Of a stretch of DNA of 64,000 bases, positions 24,877 through 33,673 are shown piece by piece (position 1 is the first letter of the stretch; the number at the start of each line of letters is the position of its first letter). Source of the DNA: Paenibacillus faecis (GTDB lineage Bacteria > Bacillota > Bacilli > Paenibacillales > Paenibacillaceae); the NCBI RefSeq assembly GCF_008084145.1, contig NZ_VSDO01000005.1, positions 620,001 through 684,000 of the forward strand, given 5' to 3'. The translations under genes were made by a program, and so were the position numbers. Under the pieces are notes generated by a model. That model made no database searches and was not told the origin of the DNA. It was given only the letters and a program-made list of their open reading frames with translations.

Positions 24877-24908
24877 GTTCTATAAATATAGAACTTAATT
24901 TAAGTTCT
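24877..24908. promoter_or_regulatory. Overlapping palindromic operators upstream of the ArsR-type gene
   Basis: GTTCTATA-AA-TATAGAAC (24877-24894) overlaps AGAACTTAA-T-TTAAGTTCT (24890-24908). Both dyads share the half-site around AGAAC. They lie 40-70 bases upstream of the regulator start on the - strand, where a repressor would overlap the promoter. ArsR-type regulators bind such AT-rich dyads. Confidence 0.7.
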
Positions 24909-24937
24909 ATATTATTATAACTAAGTCGAATTGGCAA

Positions 24938-24976
24938 CAAAAAACCGTCCAAGCGCATTTGCGTTTGGACGGTTTA
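24938..24976 (-). terminator. Terminator of the M20 dipeptidase gene
   Basis: A long hairpin, AAACCGTCCAA-GCGC / GCG-TTTGGACGGTTT (24942-24975), is followed on the - strand by a run of six T. It stands just beyond the dipeptidase stop codon. Confidence 0.85.
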
Positions 24977-24992
24977 GTTTTGGAATATAGTT

Positions 24993-26348
24993 TTAAAGCG
25001 ACTTCAAATACTCGACGATCGTCAGGAGGCCTTTATCGAAGTTTTCGAGATTGAAGTGCTCGTTCGGCGCGTGCAGATTCTCGTCCGGAAGGCCGAAGCC
25101 CATCATTACGGACGGGGCGGACAGGACGCGGGACAGCGTCTCGACGATCGGAATGGAGCCGCCGTCTTTCGTGAAAAGGGCGCGGGTTCCGTAGATGCGC
25201 TCGTAAGCGTCGGCCGCTTTTTGCAGCATCGGATCGGCCGGATCGATCGTAAAGGCGCGGGCCTTCTCGGTCGCCTTCACCTCGAGGGTTGCGCCCGGCT
25301 GCAGGTGGGCGTGCAAATGCGCTTCGATCTTATCGATCACATCCTGCGGATCCTGATCGCCGACCAAGCGGCAAGTGATTTTGGCGTGAGCCTCCTTCGG
25401 AAGCACCGTTTTCGTTCCTTCACCTTGGAAACCGCCGTACATCCCGTTGATTTCCAGGGTCGGGCGGGCGCCCGTCCGCTCCACAAACGAGTACCCTTCT
25501 TCCCCGTACAGGGAGCTCAGGCCCAGGTCCTTTTTCAATTTGTCTTCATCAAATTGCAGTTTGGCGAATTCTTCCCGCTCCATCGCGGTTAGTTCGGGAA
25601 CGCCTTTGTAGAAGCCCTCCACGGCGACGCGGCCCTTCTCGTCATGCAGCGAATCCAGCAAGGACACGAGCGCGTGCAGGGCGTTCGGCACCCCGCCCCC
25701 GAACGTCCCCGAATGGAGGTCGGTATTGGCGGTGAACACGGATACCTCCAAGGCACAAAGCCCGCGGAGACCGACGCAGATCGCCGGTTTTCCCGGGGCC
25801 AGGAGCGCGGTGTCCGAGATCAGAATGACATCGGCCGCCAGCTTGTCCTGGTGCGATTCCAAGAAGCCGGGCAGGTTCGGGCTCGTCACTTCTTCCTCGC
25901 CTTCGATGCAGAATTTGAGATTGACGGGCAGTTCCTTCTCCTGCTTCAAGATCGCTTCAGCCGCCTTGATGTGCATGAAGACTTGCCCTTTGTCGTCCGT
26001 AGCGCCCCGCGCATACAGCTTTCCGTCGCGAATCGACGGTTCGAAGGGAGGCGTCTCCCATAAATGCAGGGGATCGACCGGTTGAACGTCATAATGCCCG
26101 TAAACGAGGACCGTCGGTTTACCGGGAGCGTGCAAATGCTCCGCGTAGACCACGGGGTGGCCGTCCGTCGGATGAATTTCGACGTTTTCCATGCCGGCGC
26201 GCCGCAGCGAGTCGGCGATCCATTCCGCCGCTTTCAGCACGTCGCCCTTATGCTCGGACAAGGCGGAAATGCTCGGAATGGCGAGCAATTCTCCGAGCTC
26301 TTTTAAATGTTCTTCCCTGTTTTGTTGAAAATAAGCTTGATATTCCAT
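24993..26348 (-). CDS. M20-family dipeptidase
   Basis: A 451-residue zinc peptidase of family M20 (CNDP/DapE group, known as 'dipeptidase'). Metal-site motifs are VYGHYDVQPVDP near residue 84, the ARGATDDKGQ loop and the catalytic glutamate pair in EGEEEVTSPN; the dimerisation domain lies between. Late ligands include GGSIPIV and HAPNEHF. It hydrolyses dipeptides or related amides in the cytoplasm. It is monocistronic with its own terminator. Confidence 0.92.
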   Translation of the reverse strand: MEYQAYFQQNREEHLKELGELLAIPSISALSEHKGDVLKAAEWIADSLRRAGMENVEIHPTDGHPVVYAEHLHAPGKPTVLVYGHYDVQPVDPLHLWETPPFEPSIRDGKLYARGATDDKGQVFMHIKAAEAILKQEKELPVNLKFCIEGEEEVTSPNLPGFLESHQDKLAADVILISDTALLAPGKPAICVGLRGLCALEVSVFTANTDLHSGTFGGGVPNALHALVSLLDSLHDEKGRVAVEGFYKGVPELTAMEREEFAKLQFDEDKLKKDLGLSSLYGEEGYSFVERTGARPTLEINGMYGGFQGEGTKTVLPKEAHAKITCRLVGDQDPQDVIDKIEAHLHAHLQPGATLEVKATEKARAFTIDPADPMLQKAADAYERIYGTRALFTKDGGSIPIVETLSRVLSAPSVMMGFGLPDENLHAPNEHFNLENFDKGLLTIVEYLKSL

Positions 26349-26476
26349 GAAGTCAGCTTCCTCCCGACCAGTGTATTCTTCCTTATTTTACACCTTTTCT
26401 TTCCATAACACGAATGCGAGTATAGCTTTTGCGGAGGGACATTAAAATAAACTTAAAAAAATCCGCCTTATTTTTA

Positions 26477-26495
26477 GGAATCCTTAAGGTATTCC
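26477..26495. promoter_or_regulatory. Near-palindrome in the divergent dipeptidase/foldase gap
   Basis: GGAATCCTTAAGGTATTCC is a dyad with core CCTTAAGG and outer arms GGAAT/ATTCC offset by one base. It lies between divergent genes in a gap of about 220 bases. It may be an operator; no matching regulator is evident nearby, and no convincing -35/-10 pair is visible. Confidence 0.35.
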
Positions 26496-26571
26496 GGGCA
26501 TAATTCTGATAAAGTCATAAGAGATGCATTAGCAAGAGCAGCGTCAATAAATGAAGGGAGTCAATCGACGA

Positions 26572-27774
26572 ATGGATGAAAAAGAGAAAAAAGAATGGGA
26601 AGTAAACCCGGAGCAGCCGGAAGAGGGCCGGGAACCGGCAGCGGAAGGACAAGCCTCCGTTCAGAATACAGAGGAGACTACGGGGGCGGAAACCGCTGAA
26701 TCCCCTGAATCTCCAAAGGATGAAAAAGAAGTGATCCCCGAAGTAAATCTGGCACAATCGGAAACGATAGCGATGATGAGCGCGGTGAGCGGAGAGGGAT
26801 CTGAGGAAGACGCACCTGCCTCAGGCGGAACAGCCGGAGCCGCGGGAAAATCCGGAAAGGTGTGGCCGATCATTTCCCTTGTGCTGGCGGCACTCCTAGT
26901 TGTTGTGCTGGTCAAGCCTCCATTCGTTCCGAATAAAGCCGAGGCCGTGGCAACCGTTAACGGCAAAGAGATTACCAAGGATCAGCTGTACGACGAGCTG
27001 TCGAAAGCCGGAGGCGGCGAAGCGGCGCTTGATGAGCTTATTATGAAGGAACTGGTTCGTCAGGAGGCCGCCAAGAAGAATATCACCGTTACGGCGGCCG
27101 ATATCGACAAGGAAATCGAAACGTACAAGAAAAACTTTGGCTCGGAGGAGAATCTGAATCTGGCCTTGACTCAAAGCGGTATGACGATGGAGCTTTTGCG
27201 CGAGAATCTCGAAATGAACCAGCTGCTGACCAAAATACTTGAACCTGAGGTAAAAGTAACGGACGAGCAGGTTAAGCAGACGTTTGAAGAAAACAAAGCG
27301 AGCTTCGATACGCCGGAGCAGGTGCGCGCTTCCGTTATACTGGTCAAAACGGAGGCGGAAGCCAATGAGATCATTAAGGAACTGAAAGCGGGCAAAGATT
27401 TCGCGGAGCTGGCGAAGAGCAAGTCGTTGGATGAAGCGACGAAGGCGAACGGCGGAGACACCGACTTTTTCGCGCGCGGCGAACGGGAAGAAGCCGTTGA
27501 GAATGCGGCATTCAAGCTGGCCAAAGACGAAATCAGCGGTGCGGTGAAGACGAGCGAAGGTTATCAGGTCATTAAATTAACGGACCGGAAGGAAGCCCAT
27601 TCCGCAACGCTGGAGGAGAAGAAGGAGGAAATCCGCAAGACGCTCGTATCGCAGCAGGTATCCCAATTGAGCGGATCGTGGCTGAATGAGGTTCGCAACA
27701 AAGCGAACATCAAGAACATGTTGACGGATGGTGCAGAGAATTCGGCTGCCGAAAGTAATAAGGCTACAAAATAA
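26572..27774 (+). CDS. Membrane-anchored PpiC-type peptidyl-prolyl isomerase (PrsA/SurA-like foldase)
   Basis: A 400-residue protein. An acidic cytoplasmic N-terminus of about 95 residues leads to one membrane segment (VWPIISLVLAALLVVVLV). Outside are a SurA/PrsA-like N domain starting ATVNGKEITKDQLYDEL and a rotamase domain of the PpiC type (PEQVRASVILVKTEAEANEIIKELKAG in outline; GGDTDFFARGE; EISGAVKTSEGYQVIKL). It assists folding of exported proteins. Unlike PrsA it has no lipobox and is anchored by a helix. Start 26572 is preferred (AAGGGAG upstream) over 26551. Confidence 0.88.
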   Translation: MDEKEKKEWEVNPEQPEEGREPAAEGQASVQNTEETTGAETAESPESPKDEKEVIPEVNLAQSETIAMMSAVSGEGSEEDAPASGGTAGAAGKSGKVWPIISLVLAALLVVVLVKPPFVPNKAEAVATVNGKEITKDQLYDELSKAGGGEAALDELIMKELVRQEAAKKNITVTAADIDKEIETYKKNFGSEENLNLALTQSGMTMELLRENLEMNQLLTKILEPEVKVTDEQVKQTFEENKASFDTPEQVRASVILVKTEAEANEIIKELKAGKDFAELAKSKSLDEATKANGGDTDFFARGEREEAVENAAFKLAKDEISGAVKTSEGYQVIKLTDRKEAHSATLEEKKEEIRKTLVSQQVSQLSGSWLNEVRNKANIKNMLTDGAENSAAESNKATK

Positions 27775-27788
27775 AATATTTGTCTAAT

Positions 27789-27822
27789 AGAAGGGGGAGC
27801 TGAACGGCTTCTCCTTTTTTTG
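27789..27822 (+). terminator. Terminator after the foldase gene
   Basis: The inverted repeat GAAGGGGGAGC / GCTTCTCC with a short loop is followed by eight T. It lies 15 bases after the foldase stop. Confidence 0.75.
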
Positions 27823-27890
27823 TTTTCATGGTTAGAACAGCAGGTGGTAGGACGTCTAACAATTTATTTATGACGAATGCCAAAAATGGG

Positions 27891-27919
27891 TTTACAAAGG
27901 AAACTGCTCACTCTATAAT
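27891..27919 (+). promoter_or_regulatory. SigmaA promoter of the nanE operon
   Basis: TTTACA at 27891-27896 and TATAAT at 27914-27919 are separated by exactly 17 bases, a near-consensus housekeeping promoter. Transcription would start near 27926, giving a leader of about 150 bases before nanE. The 300-base gap from 27775 holds this promoter, the preceding terminator and two dyads, and no gene. Confidence 0.75.
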
Positions 27920-27933
27920 GAAGGAAATAACCA

Positions 27934-27951
27934 CTTTTTATTTATAAAAAG
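27934..27951. promoter_or_regulatory. Dyad just downstream of the nanE promoter start
   Basis: CTTTTTAT-TT-ATAAAAAG is an 18-bp inverted repeat with perfect 8-bp arms placed a few bases after the expected transcription start. A repressor bound here would block the promoter. The RpiR-type regulator at the end of the operon is the obvious candidate binder. Confidence 0.5.
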
Positions 27952-28009
27952 AAGATAATATCCAATCAACCCCTGTGAGCTTGAACGGATATTTTTTTAA
28001 AACAAATCT

Positions 28010-28025
28010 GGAGAAAATATTCTCC
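28010..28025. promoter_or_regulatory. Second dyad in the nanE leader
   Basis: GGAGAA-AATA-TTCTCC is an inverted repeat with 6-bp arms in the leader, about 50 bases before the nanE start. It contains purine-rich arms that mimic a ribosome site, so it could also be an RNA hairpin. The role is unproven. Confidence 0.35.
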
Positions 28026-28075
28026 CATACTTATTATTTCAGGAGAAATAAACCAGTATATCGGAGGTCTTATCT

Positions 28076-28774
28076 ATGACACACCCCATAATTGAATCCT
28101 TTCAAGGCGGACTGATCGTTTCCTGCCAAGCGCTCGAAGGGGAACCGTTCTACGGGAGCGAATATATGGCCAGGTTTGCGATATCCGCCGAAATGGGCCA
28201 TGCGGTGGGCATTCGGGCAAATACACCGTCCGATATCCGGGCGATCAAACGCGTGACGAAGTTGCCGGTGATCGGTTTGTGGAAAAGGGAATATGCCGGA
28301 TATGACGTATATATAACGCCTACCTTGGAGGAAGTGGAGGGAGTTATAGCCGCGGGGGCCGACATCGTTGCCATGGATGCGACCTCGCGCGACCGTCCGG
28401 ACGGAATGCCGCTCAAGACTGTGGTCGAGAAGGCCAAGCAGGCCTATCCCGAAGTGCTGCTCATGGCCGACGTATCGACGGTGGAGGAAGGCGTAGCGGC
28501 CGAGAAACTCGGTTTTGATCTCATTTCAACCACTTTATCCGGGTATACGCCGTACAGTCCGCAATCGAAGGAACCCGATTTTCAGTTGATCGCCAAACTT
28601 AGCCGCAGCGTCTCGCTTCCCGTGCTGGGAGAGGGGCGGATTCATAGCCCCGAACAAGCGGTCCGCTGTTTGCTGGAAGGAGCGTACTCCGTAGTGATCG
28701 GGGGGGCGATCACCAGACCCGATACGATCACCAGAAAATATACCGAAGCGATGGCACACTTTGTGCATGGCTAA
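28076..28774 (+). CDS. nanE: N-acetylmannosamine-6-phosphate 2-epimerase
   Basis: A 232-residue TIM-barrel protein with the NanE pattern: GGLIVSCQALEGEPF at the start, GIRANTPSDIRAIK, LPVIGLWKREY, ADIVAMDATSRDRPDG near residue 100, and late GEGRIHSPEQA and VVIGGAITRP. It converts ManNAc-6-P to GlcNAc-6-P. It is the first gene of an operon with an ABC sugar transporter, DUF4127, a ROK kinase and an RpiR regulator. No sialic acid lyase (nanA) is in the cluster, so the incoming sugar may be ManNAc itself. Confidence 0.93.
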   Translation: MTHPIIESFQGGLIVSCQALEGEPFYGSEYMARFAISAEMGHAVGIRANTPSDIRAIKRVTKLPVIGLWKREYAGYDVYITPTLEEVEGVIAAGADIVAMDATSRDRPDGMPLKTVVEKAKQAYPEVLLMADVSTVEEGVAAEKLGFDLISTTLSGYTPYSPQSKEPDFQLIAKLSRSVSLPVLGEGRIHSPEQAVRCLLEGAYSVVIGGAITRPDTITRKYTEAMAHFVHG

Positions 28775-28882
28775 TCCCTTTTGGCTCAGGAGACCAATTT
28801 GGAGAGGGGTGATGGCGTCTTCATTTTTTACGGAATCATGTTTGGCATGTAATACCTGAACACCACTAAAGGAGGGTTATGT

Positions 28883-30217
28883 ATGAAACACAAAAGAAAA
28901 ATGTCGGCTATGCTGTCCTCATTATTACTATCTATCGTCGTTTTATCCGGTTGTTCCGGCTCGGGTTCGGAAGCGAATGGAAATCAGCCCGCCAAGGAAG
29001 GGCAGGAAGACAGCGGGAAGCAGGTTACGATTACGATTTGGGATAACTATGGAGCGACTACGCCGATCAAACCCTTGATTCCCAAATTTGAAGAAGAATT
29101 CCCTAACATCAAAGTGGATTTTCAGGAGCAGCCATGGGATAACTTCTGGGACAAAATGGCCGCGGCCGCATCCGGAGGGGAAACGCCGGATATCGCTACC
29201 ACCGGCCTGATGTGGAATCCGAAATATACCGTCTTCGGACTGTTTGCCGATCTCAATGCGCTATCCGGCGGCAAGATCAACGGCGAGGATATTAATTCGG
29301 TGTACAGTGAAGGAATGATCAAGGCCGCAACGACCGATCAGGGCTTGTTCGGGATTCCTTACGACTTCGACTCCTACTCGCTATACTACCGGAGCGATTT
29401 GTTGGAAGAAGCAGGGGTAACGGCTCCGCCCGCGAACTGGGACGAACTTGTCGAAGTCGGCAAAAAGCTGACCAAAGACGTGGATGGAGACGGGAAAACG
29501 GACCAATATGCTTTCCTCGTCATGCCGGACTGGTACCACTATGAGCCATTCCTTTATGCAAACGGCGGCAAGGTGCTGAGCGACGACTTCAAACAGGCGG
29601 CATTCAACAGTCCGGAAGGCGTTGAAGCCCTGCAATTTTACGCCGATCTCGTCAACAAACATAAAATCGGGGTGAACTGGACGCCGGATCGCGGCAGCTA
29701 TGTGGCCGGACTGAAGGACGGCACGATCGCCATGTTCCAGGACGGACCGTACGTCATGGGCTTGATCAAGAACAGCAACCCGGAACAGGAAGGTAAATGG
29801 AAAATTACTGATGCGATGAGCAACAAACAATACGGGACGCATATCGGCGGAACATATCTCAGTATCTTTGAAAAATCGAAGCACAAAGAAGAAGCCTGGA
29901 AATTCATCGAATTTCTGAGCCGTGAAGAAAATGCGATTCAAATCTACAAGACCTCCGGCGCGGCACCCGGATATTTGCCGGCCCTGGAATCGCCGGAAGT
30001 CAATTCTCCGGATCCTTTCTTCGGCAACGAAGTTCCGATGAACGTGTTTAAGGCAGCGGTTGAAAAAGGCACGCCTAACCCGGTCGTCAGTTCCTGGCAG
30101 GAAATCAGCCAGGCGATTTCCGATGCGGTCGCCAAAGCGGTTATGAATGAAGCGACGCCGCAGGAAGCGCTGGATGAAGCTGCGGAGCAAGTCAACGAGA
30201 TTCTTGCGCAAGAGTAA
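28883..30217 (+). CDS. Sugar ABC transporter substrate-binding lipoprotein
   Basis: A 444-residue extracellular solute-binding protein of family 1. The signal peptide ends in a lipobox (VLSGCS, Cys at about 24), anchoring it to the membrane. The body has the typical VTITIWDNYG strand, FEEEFPNIKVDFQEQPW and a late VVSSWQEISQAISDAV helix. It delivers sugar to the two permeases that follow; the nanE context suggests an amino sugar. AAAGGAGGGTT precedes the start. Confidence 0.92.
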   Translation: MKHKRKMSAMLSSLLLSIVVLSGCSGSGSEANGNQPAKEGQEDSGKQVTITIWDNYGATTPIKPLIPKFEEEFPNIKVDFQEQPWDNFWDKMAAAASGGETPDIATTGLMWNPKYTVFGLFADLNALSGGKINGEDINSVYSEGMIKAATTDQGLFGIPYDFDSYSLYYRSDLLEEAGVTAPPANWDELVEVGKKLTKDVDGDGKTDQYAFLVMPDWYHYEPFLYANGGKVLSDDFKQAAFNSPEGVEALQFYADLVNKHKIGVNWTPDRGSYVAGLKDGTIAMFQDGPYVMGLIKNSNPEQEGKWKITDAMSNKQYGTHIGGTYLSIFEKSKHKEEAWKFIEFLSREENAIQIYKTSGAAPGYLPALESPEVNSPDPFFGNEVPMNVFKAAVEKGTPNPVVSSWQEISQAISDAVAKAVMNEATPQEALDEAAEQVNEILAQE

Positions 30218-30252
30218 GTGACGCACACGCATGCAATCGCGGAATGTTCGGG

Positions 30253-30275
30253 GCGGGTAGGACTCACATGCCCGC
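30253..30275 (+). other. Intergenic stem-loop between binding protein and permease genes
   Basis: GCGGG (30253-30257) can pair with CCCGC (30271-30275) and is followed by TCTTTATT. A modest stem at this position commonly protects the binding-protein mRNA or dampens permease expression, which would fit the higher demand for the binding protein. Confidence 0.4.
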
Positions 30276-30298
30276 TCTTTATTGAAAGGATGAAGAAG

Positions 30299-31219
30299 AT
30301 GAGTGGACACCTCACGGCCGGACAGGAGCCCAAGCTGCTCCCGCGGCGGCGCAATATCCTTAAAGAGATAAGAAAGAGCAAGGAAGCTTATGCGTTTGTG
30401 CTAATCCCCGTCATCCTGCTGATCCTGTTCAGCCTGATTCCGATGCTGTACGGTTTCCTGATGAGCTTTACGAACTGGAACGGGTTGCAGCCCGCCAAGT
30501 TCATCGGGATCGAAAACTACACCCGCATCATGCAGAGCCAAGAATTTCACAAAGCATTGCGTAATACGGTGAAATTTGCCGTTGTGAGCTTAGCGGGCGG
30601 GATGTTCGTTGCACTGATTCTCGCATTGGCGATCGATAAGCTATCCCGGCTCCAGAGCTTTTTCAAGGTGACCTATTTTATTCCGGTCATCACGCCGATG
30701 GTCGTCGTATCCCTGGTTTGGACGTTGATCTACAACGAGAAGGGATTGCTCAATTACTTGATCGGCAGTTTCGGCTTCGATGCGGTGGGATGGCTTACCG
30801 ACAAAAAAATCGCCATGTACTCCATCATCGTTACCAGCATATGGCAGGGTATGGGATTTTCCATGATCGTGTTTTTGGCGGCGCTGCAGAAAATTCCGGA
30901 GCATTTGTATGAGGCGGCTAAAATCGACGGAGCGGGCGGTTTTAAATCCTTCCTTAACGTGACGCTTCCCGGATTAAAGGACACGTTGGCCTTCCTGCTG
31001 ATTTACGGGGTAATCGGCTCCTTCAACGTATTTGACCAAATCTATGTTATGACCGGCGGAGGACCGGTCAAATCGACGGAAACGATCGTCTTCCAGATCT
31101 TCACCAACTTCAGATATTTGAAATTGGGGTACACTTCAGCCTTATCCTATATCTTTTTATTCATGCTGTTGATCATTTCCCTGATTCAGTTCAAGTTGAT
31201 CTATAAGAAGGAAGAATGA
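30299..31219 (+). CDS. Sugar ABC transporter permease (MalF type)
   Basis: A 306-residue membrane protein with six hydrophobic segments and the permease EAA motif EAAKIDGAGGFKSFLNVTLPGLKDT near residue 205. The N-terminal region before the first helix is basic. The start is placed at 30299, ten bases after GAAAGG, and not at the upstream GTG 30218; 30290 is also possible. It pairs with the next gene to form the channel. No ATPase gene is in the cluster, so a shared MsmX-like ATPase elsewhere is expected. Confidence 0.9.
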   Translation: MSGHLTAGQEPKLLPRRRNILKEIRKSKEAYAFVLIPVILLILFSLIPMLYGFLMSFTNWNGLQPAKFIGIENYTRIMQSQEFHKALRNTVKFAVVSLAGGMFVALILALAIDKLSRLQSFFKVTYFIPVITPMVVVSLVWTLIYNEKGLLNYLIGSFGFDAVGWLTDKKIAMYSIIVTSIWQGMGFSMIVFLAALQKIPEHLYEAAKIDGAGGFKSFLNVTLPGLKDTLAFLLIYGVIGSFNVFDQIYVMTGGGPVKSTETIVFQIFTNFRYLKLGYTSALSYIFLFMLLIISLIQFKLIYKKEE

Positions 31220-31229
31220 GGTAACCGAT

Positions 31230-32063
31230 ATGGGAGAATTCCGAAAAAAGAAAATTCAGCTTTCGTTCATATACCTGCTTCTGTGCGCGGGACTAGTGCT
31301 GAATCTGGCTCCGCTCGCCTGGATGCTGTCGACGTCGTTCAAACCGGGCAGTGAAGTGTTCCGCTTTCCGCCCAAATGGATTCCCGATTCGCTGGACTTT
31401 GCCAATTACCGCAAAGTGTTTTCCCTGATTCCTTTTGAAAAATATTATATTAACAGCATTGCTGTCGCGCTCCTGATTACGGCCGTAACCGTGCTGCTGT
31501 GCACGATGGCGGGATATGCTTTCGCCAAATTGAAGTTTCCGGGCAGAAACCTCCTGTTTATGCTGTTTCTGGTTACGCTTATGATTCCGTTTCAAGCGAC
31601 GATGATTCCGCTGTTCCGCATGGTGTCCAGCTTCGGCTGGATCGATACGTACCAGGGGCTGATTTTGCCGCAGATTTCCACCGCTTTCGGAATCTTTCTG
31701 ATTCGCCAGTTCATGCTGTCCATGCCGGATGCGGTGCTGGAGGCGGCAACGATTGACGGAAGCACGCAGTTGCGGACGTTCTGGAAGATCGTTGTGCCGA
31801 TGAACCGCGGGGCCATGGCGACCCTGGCTATATTCACGTTCAATACGGCCTGGAACAATCTGTTGTGGCCGCTTCTGGTAACGAACAGCGACAAGATGCG
31901 GACGCTTCCGGTAGGGATGGCGCTGTTCAAATCGTCCAGGGATATCGACTGGACAGCCATCATGGCGGGATCGGTCATGTCGCTGATTCCGATGATCGTT
32001 CTGTTCCTGCTTATGCAAAAACAGTTTATTCGCGGAATTACGGCGGGTGCGGTCAAAGAATAG
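31230..32063 (+). CDS. Sugar ABC transporter permease (MalG type)
   Basis: A 277-residue membrane protein with six hydrophobic segments and EAATIDGSTQLRTFWKIVVPMNRG as the EAA loop that contacts the ATPase. It ends with FIRGITAGAVKE, a normal MalG-type ending. It lies 10 bases after the first permease and forms the second half of the pore. Confidence 0.92.
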   Translation: MGEFRKKKIQLSFIYLLLCAGLVLNLAPLAWMLSTSFKPGSEVFRFPPKWIPDSLDFANYRKVFSLIPFEKYYINSIAVALLITAVTVLLCTMAGYAFAKLKFPGRNLLFMLFLVTLMIPFQATMIPLFRMVSSFGWIDTYQGLILPQISTAFGIFLIRQFMLSMPDAVLEAATIDGSTQLRTFWKIVVPMNRGAMATLAIFTFNTAWNNLLWPLLVTNSDKMRTLPVGMALFKSSRDIDWTAIMAGSVMSLIPMIVLFLLMQKQFIRGITAGAVKE

Positions 32064-32107
32064 GAGCTGTTCCCCGGTAAACTTTAGGTTAAGGCTGGTG
32101 TTATTCA

Positions 32108-33673
32108 ATGACGACAAAAGTGATCTATTTGCCCTTGGATGAAAGGCCGTGCAACTATTTGTATCCGCAGCAGCTAGCGGCGATGACCGATTTGACGATG
32201 GTGGCTCCGCCGCCGGAATTGCTCGGCCGCAAAAAAGAGCGGGCCGACTTGGAAGGTGTCGGCGTTTGGTTAAAGGAACAATGCCGGGATGCCGATGTGC
32301 TGATCGTCTCCCTGGATATGCTGGTTCACGGAGGCATCGTTCCTTCCCGCCTGCATCATGAGACCGTGGAGTCTTGTCAGCGGCGGCTGGATTTGCTCCG
32401 GACATTGAAGTCGATGAATCCACGGCTTGCGATTTACGGGTTTAATCTCATAACCCGGGTGCCCGCCTATTCCAGCAGCGAAGAGGAGCCGGAATATTAC
32501 GACGCGGTGGGAAGAGAGATTTACGAACTCGGCTGGTTGACGGACAAAAGCGGAAGCGTCGGCCTGACGGAAGAGGAACAGCTCCGTCTGAATGAGGTGT
32601 TGGACGCGATTCCCGGCCAGGTGCTTGAGGATTACCGCACCCGCCGGAGCGTGAACTCGGCCGTGAACGGCATGGCTTTGGAACTAGTCGAAGCGGGCGT
32701 GGTTGACTATCTGGTCATTCCGCTCGATGATAATTCGCAATACGGCTTCAGCGCGATGGAGCAGAGAGCGTTGACCGTCCGAGCCGAATTGGCCGGGCTG
32801 AGTGATCGAGTAGCGATATATCCTGGAGCGGACGAGATCGGCTGCACGTTGTTTGCCCGTGTATTTTGCGCGGCCAAAGGATTTACTCCGGCCTTGTTTG
32901 TAAGATATTCATCCACGAAAGGGCCGCTTTGCATTCCAAAATACGAGGATCGGAGCCTGAATGAAAGCATCAAGGCGCATTTGACCTCGGCGGGGGCGGT
33001 GATAGCCGACACTTCGGCAGAAGCGGACGCCATACTGATGGTGCATTCCCCGGCCGTCGGGCAGAGCGAGATGGCTGAGACGGGGACTGCCCTGCCCGAC
33101 AGGCATCGATCCTATTTCTCGGAAATCAATACGAGGGAATTCGTGCAGGCCATGAAGTATTACCTGGATGCCGGGCGGCTGGTGATGCTTGCCGATGTGG
33201 CTTTATGCAACGGCGCTGATCACCTGTTGATGAAGCTGATTCATCAGCGCGGCCTACTGGGACGGTTGGAGGGTTACGCCGCCTGGAATACTTCGGGAAA
33301 TTCCCTGGGGACCGTTATCGCCCACGCGGTAATCGAATCCTATTACCGGAGACTGCCCGCCGAAAGCGATGATGAGCGCCGTCTAGGCAGCAGGCGTTTT
33401 TATATTTCCCGGTTGATCGAGGATTGGGGATACCAGGCGTTGGTTCGGCAAAAAGTATGCGAGGAATCCTTGCCGGGTCTTGGAGCCAGCTATTTTGCGC
33501 TTTCCCATGCGATAGAGGAAGTATGCGCCCGAATCGAGGCAGAGCTGGACCGTTTCGCGGAAGAGTATCTGTCCGGGCAGGTTGCGGATCGCCTGAAGGT
33601 TCAATCCGTGTCTCTGCCGTGGAGACGGATGTTTGAGGTAGCCTTTGCTATCGAAACGGGAGGTGTCCACTAA
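32108..33673 (+). CDS. DUF4127 family protein
   Basis: A 521-residue protein of the DUF4127 family, recognisable by its start KVIYLPLDERPCNYLYP, then SLDMLVHGGIVPSRLHH, LVIPLDDNSQYGFSAMEQ, YPGADEIGCTLFARVF and ADVALCNGADHLLM. The pattern of conserved Asp, Glu and His suggests a metal-dependent enzyme. Its function has not been established to my knowledge. Here it stands between an amino-sugar transporter and a ROK kinase in the nanE operon, which makes a sugar-processing role likely. Confidence 0.88.
   Translation: MTTKVIYLPLDERPCNYLYPQQLAAMTDLTMVAPPPELLGRKKERADLEGVGVWLKEQCRDADVLIVSLDMLVHGGIVPSRLHHETVESCQRRLDLLRTLKSMNPRLAIYGFNLITRVPAYSSSEEEPEYYDAVGREIYELGWLTDKSGSVGLTEEEQLRLNEVLDAIPGQVLEDYRTRRSVNSAVNGMALELVEAGVVDYLVIPLDDNSQYGFSAMEQRALTVRAELAGLSDRVAIYPGADEIGCTLFARVFCAAKGFTPALFVRYSSTKGPLCIPKYEDRSLNESIKAHLTSAGAVIADTSAEADAILMVHSPAVGQSEMAETGTALPDRHRSYFSEINTREFVQAMKYYLDAGRLVMLADVALCNGADHLLMKLIHQRGLLGRLEGYAAWNTSGNSLGTVIAHAVIESYYRRLPAESDDERRLGSRRFYISRLIEDWGYQALVRQKVCEESLPGLGASYFALSHAIEEVCARIEAELDRFAEEYLSGQVADRLKVQSVSLPWRRMFEVAFAIETGGVH

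Noticed and set aside
31293..32423. A 376-codon - strand frame across a sugar permease and DUF4127
   Set aside because: Arginine- and histidine-rich composition, no domain, and full overlap with well-supported genes on the other strand.
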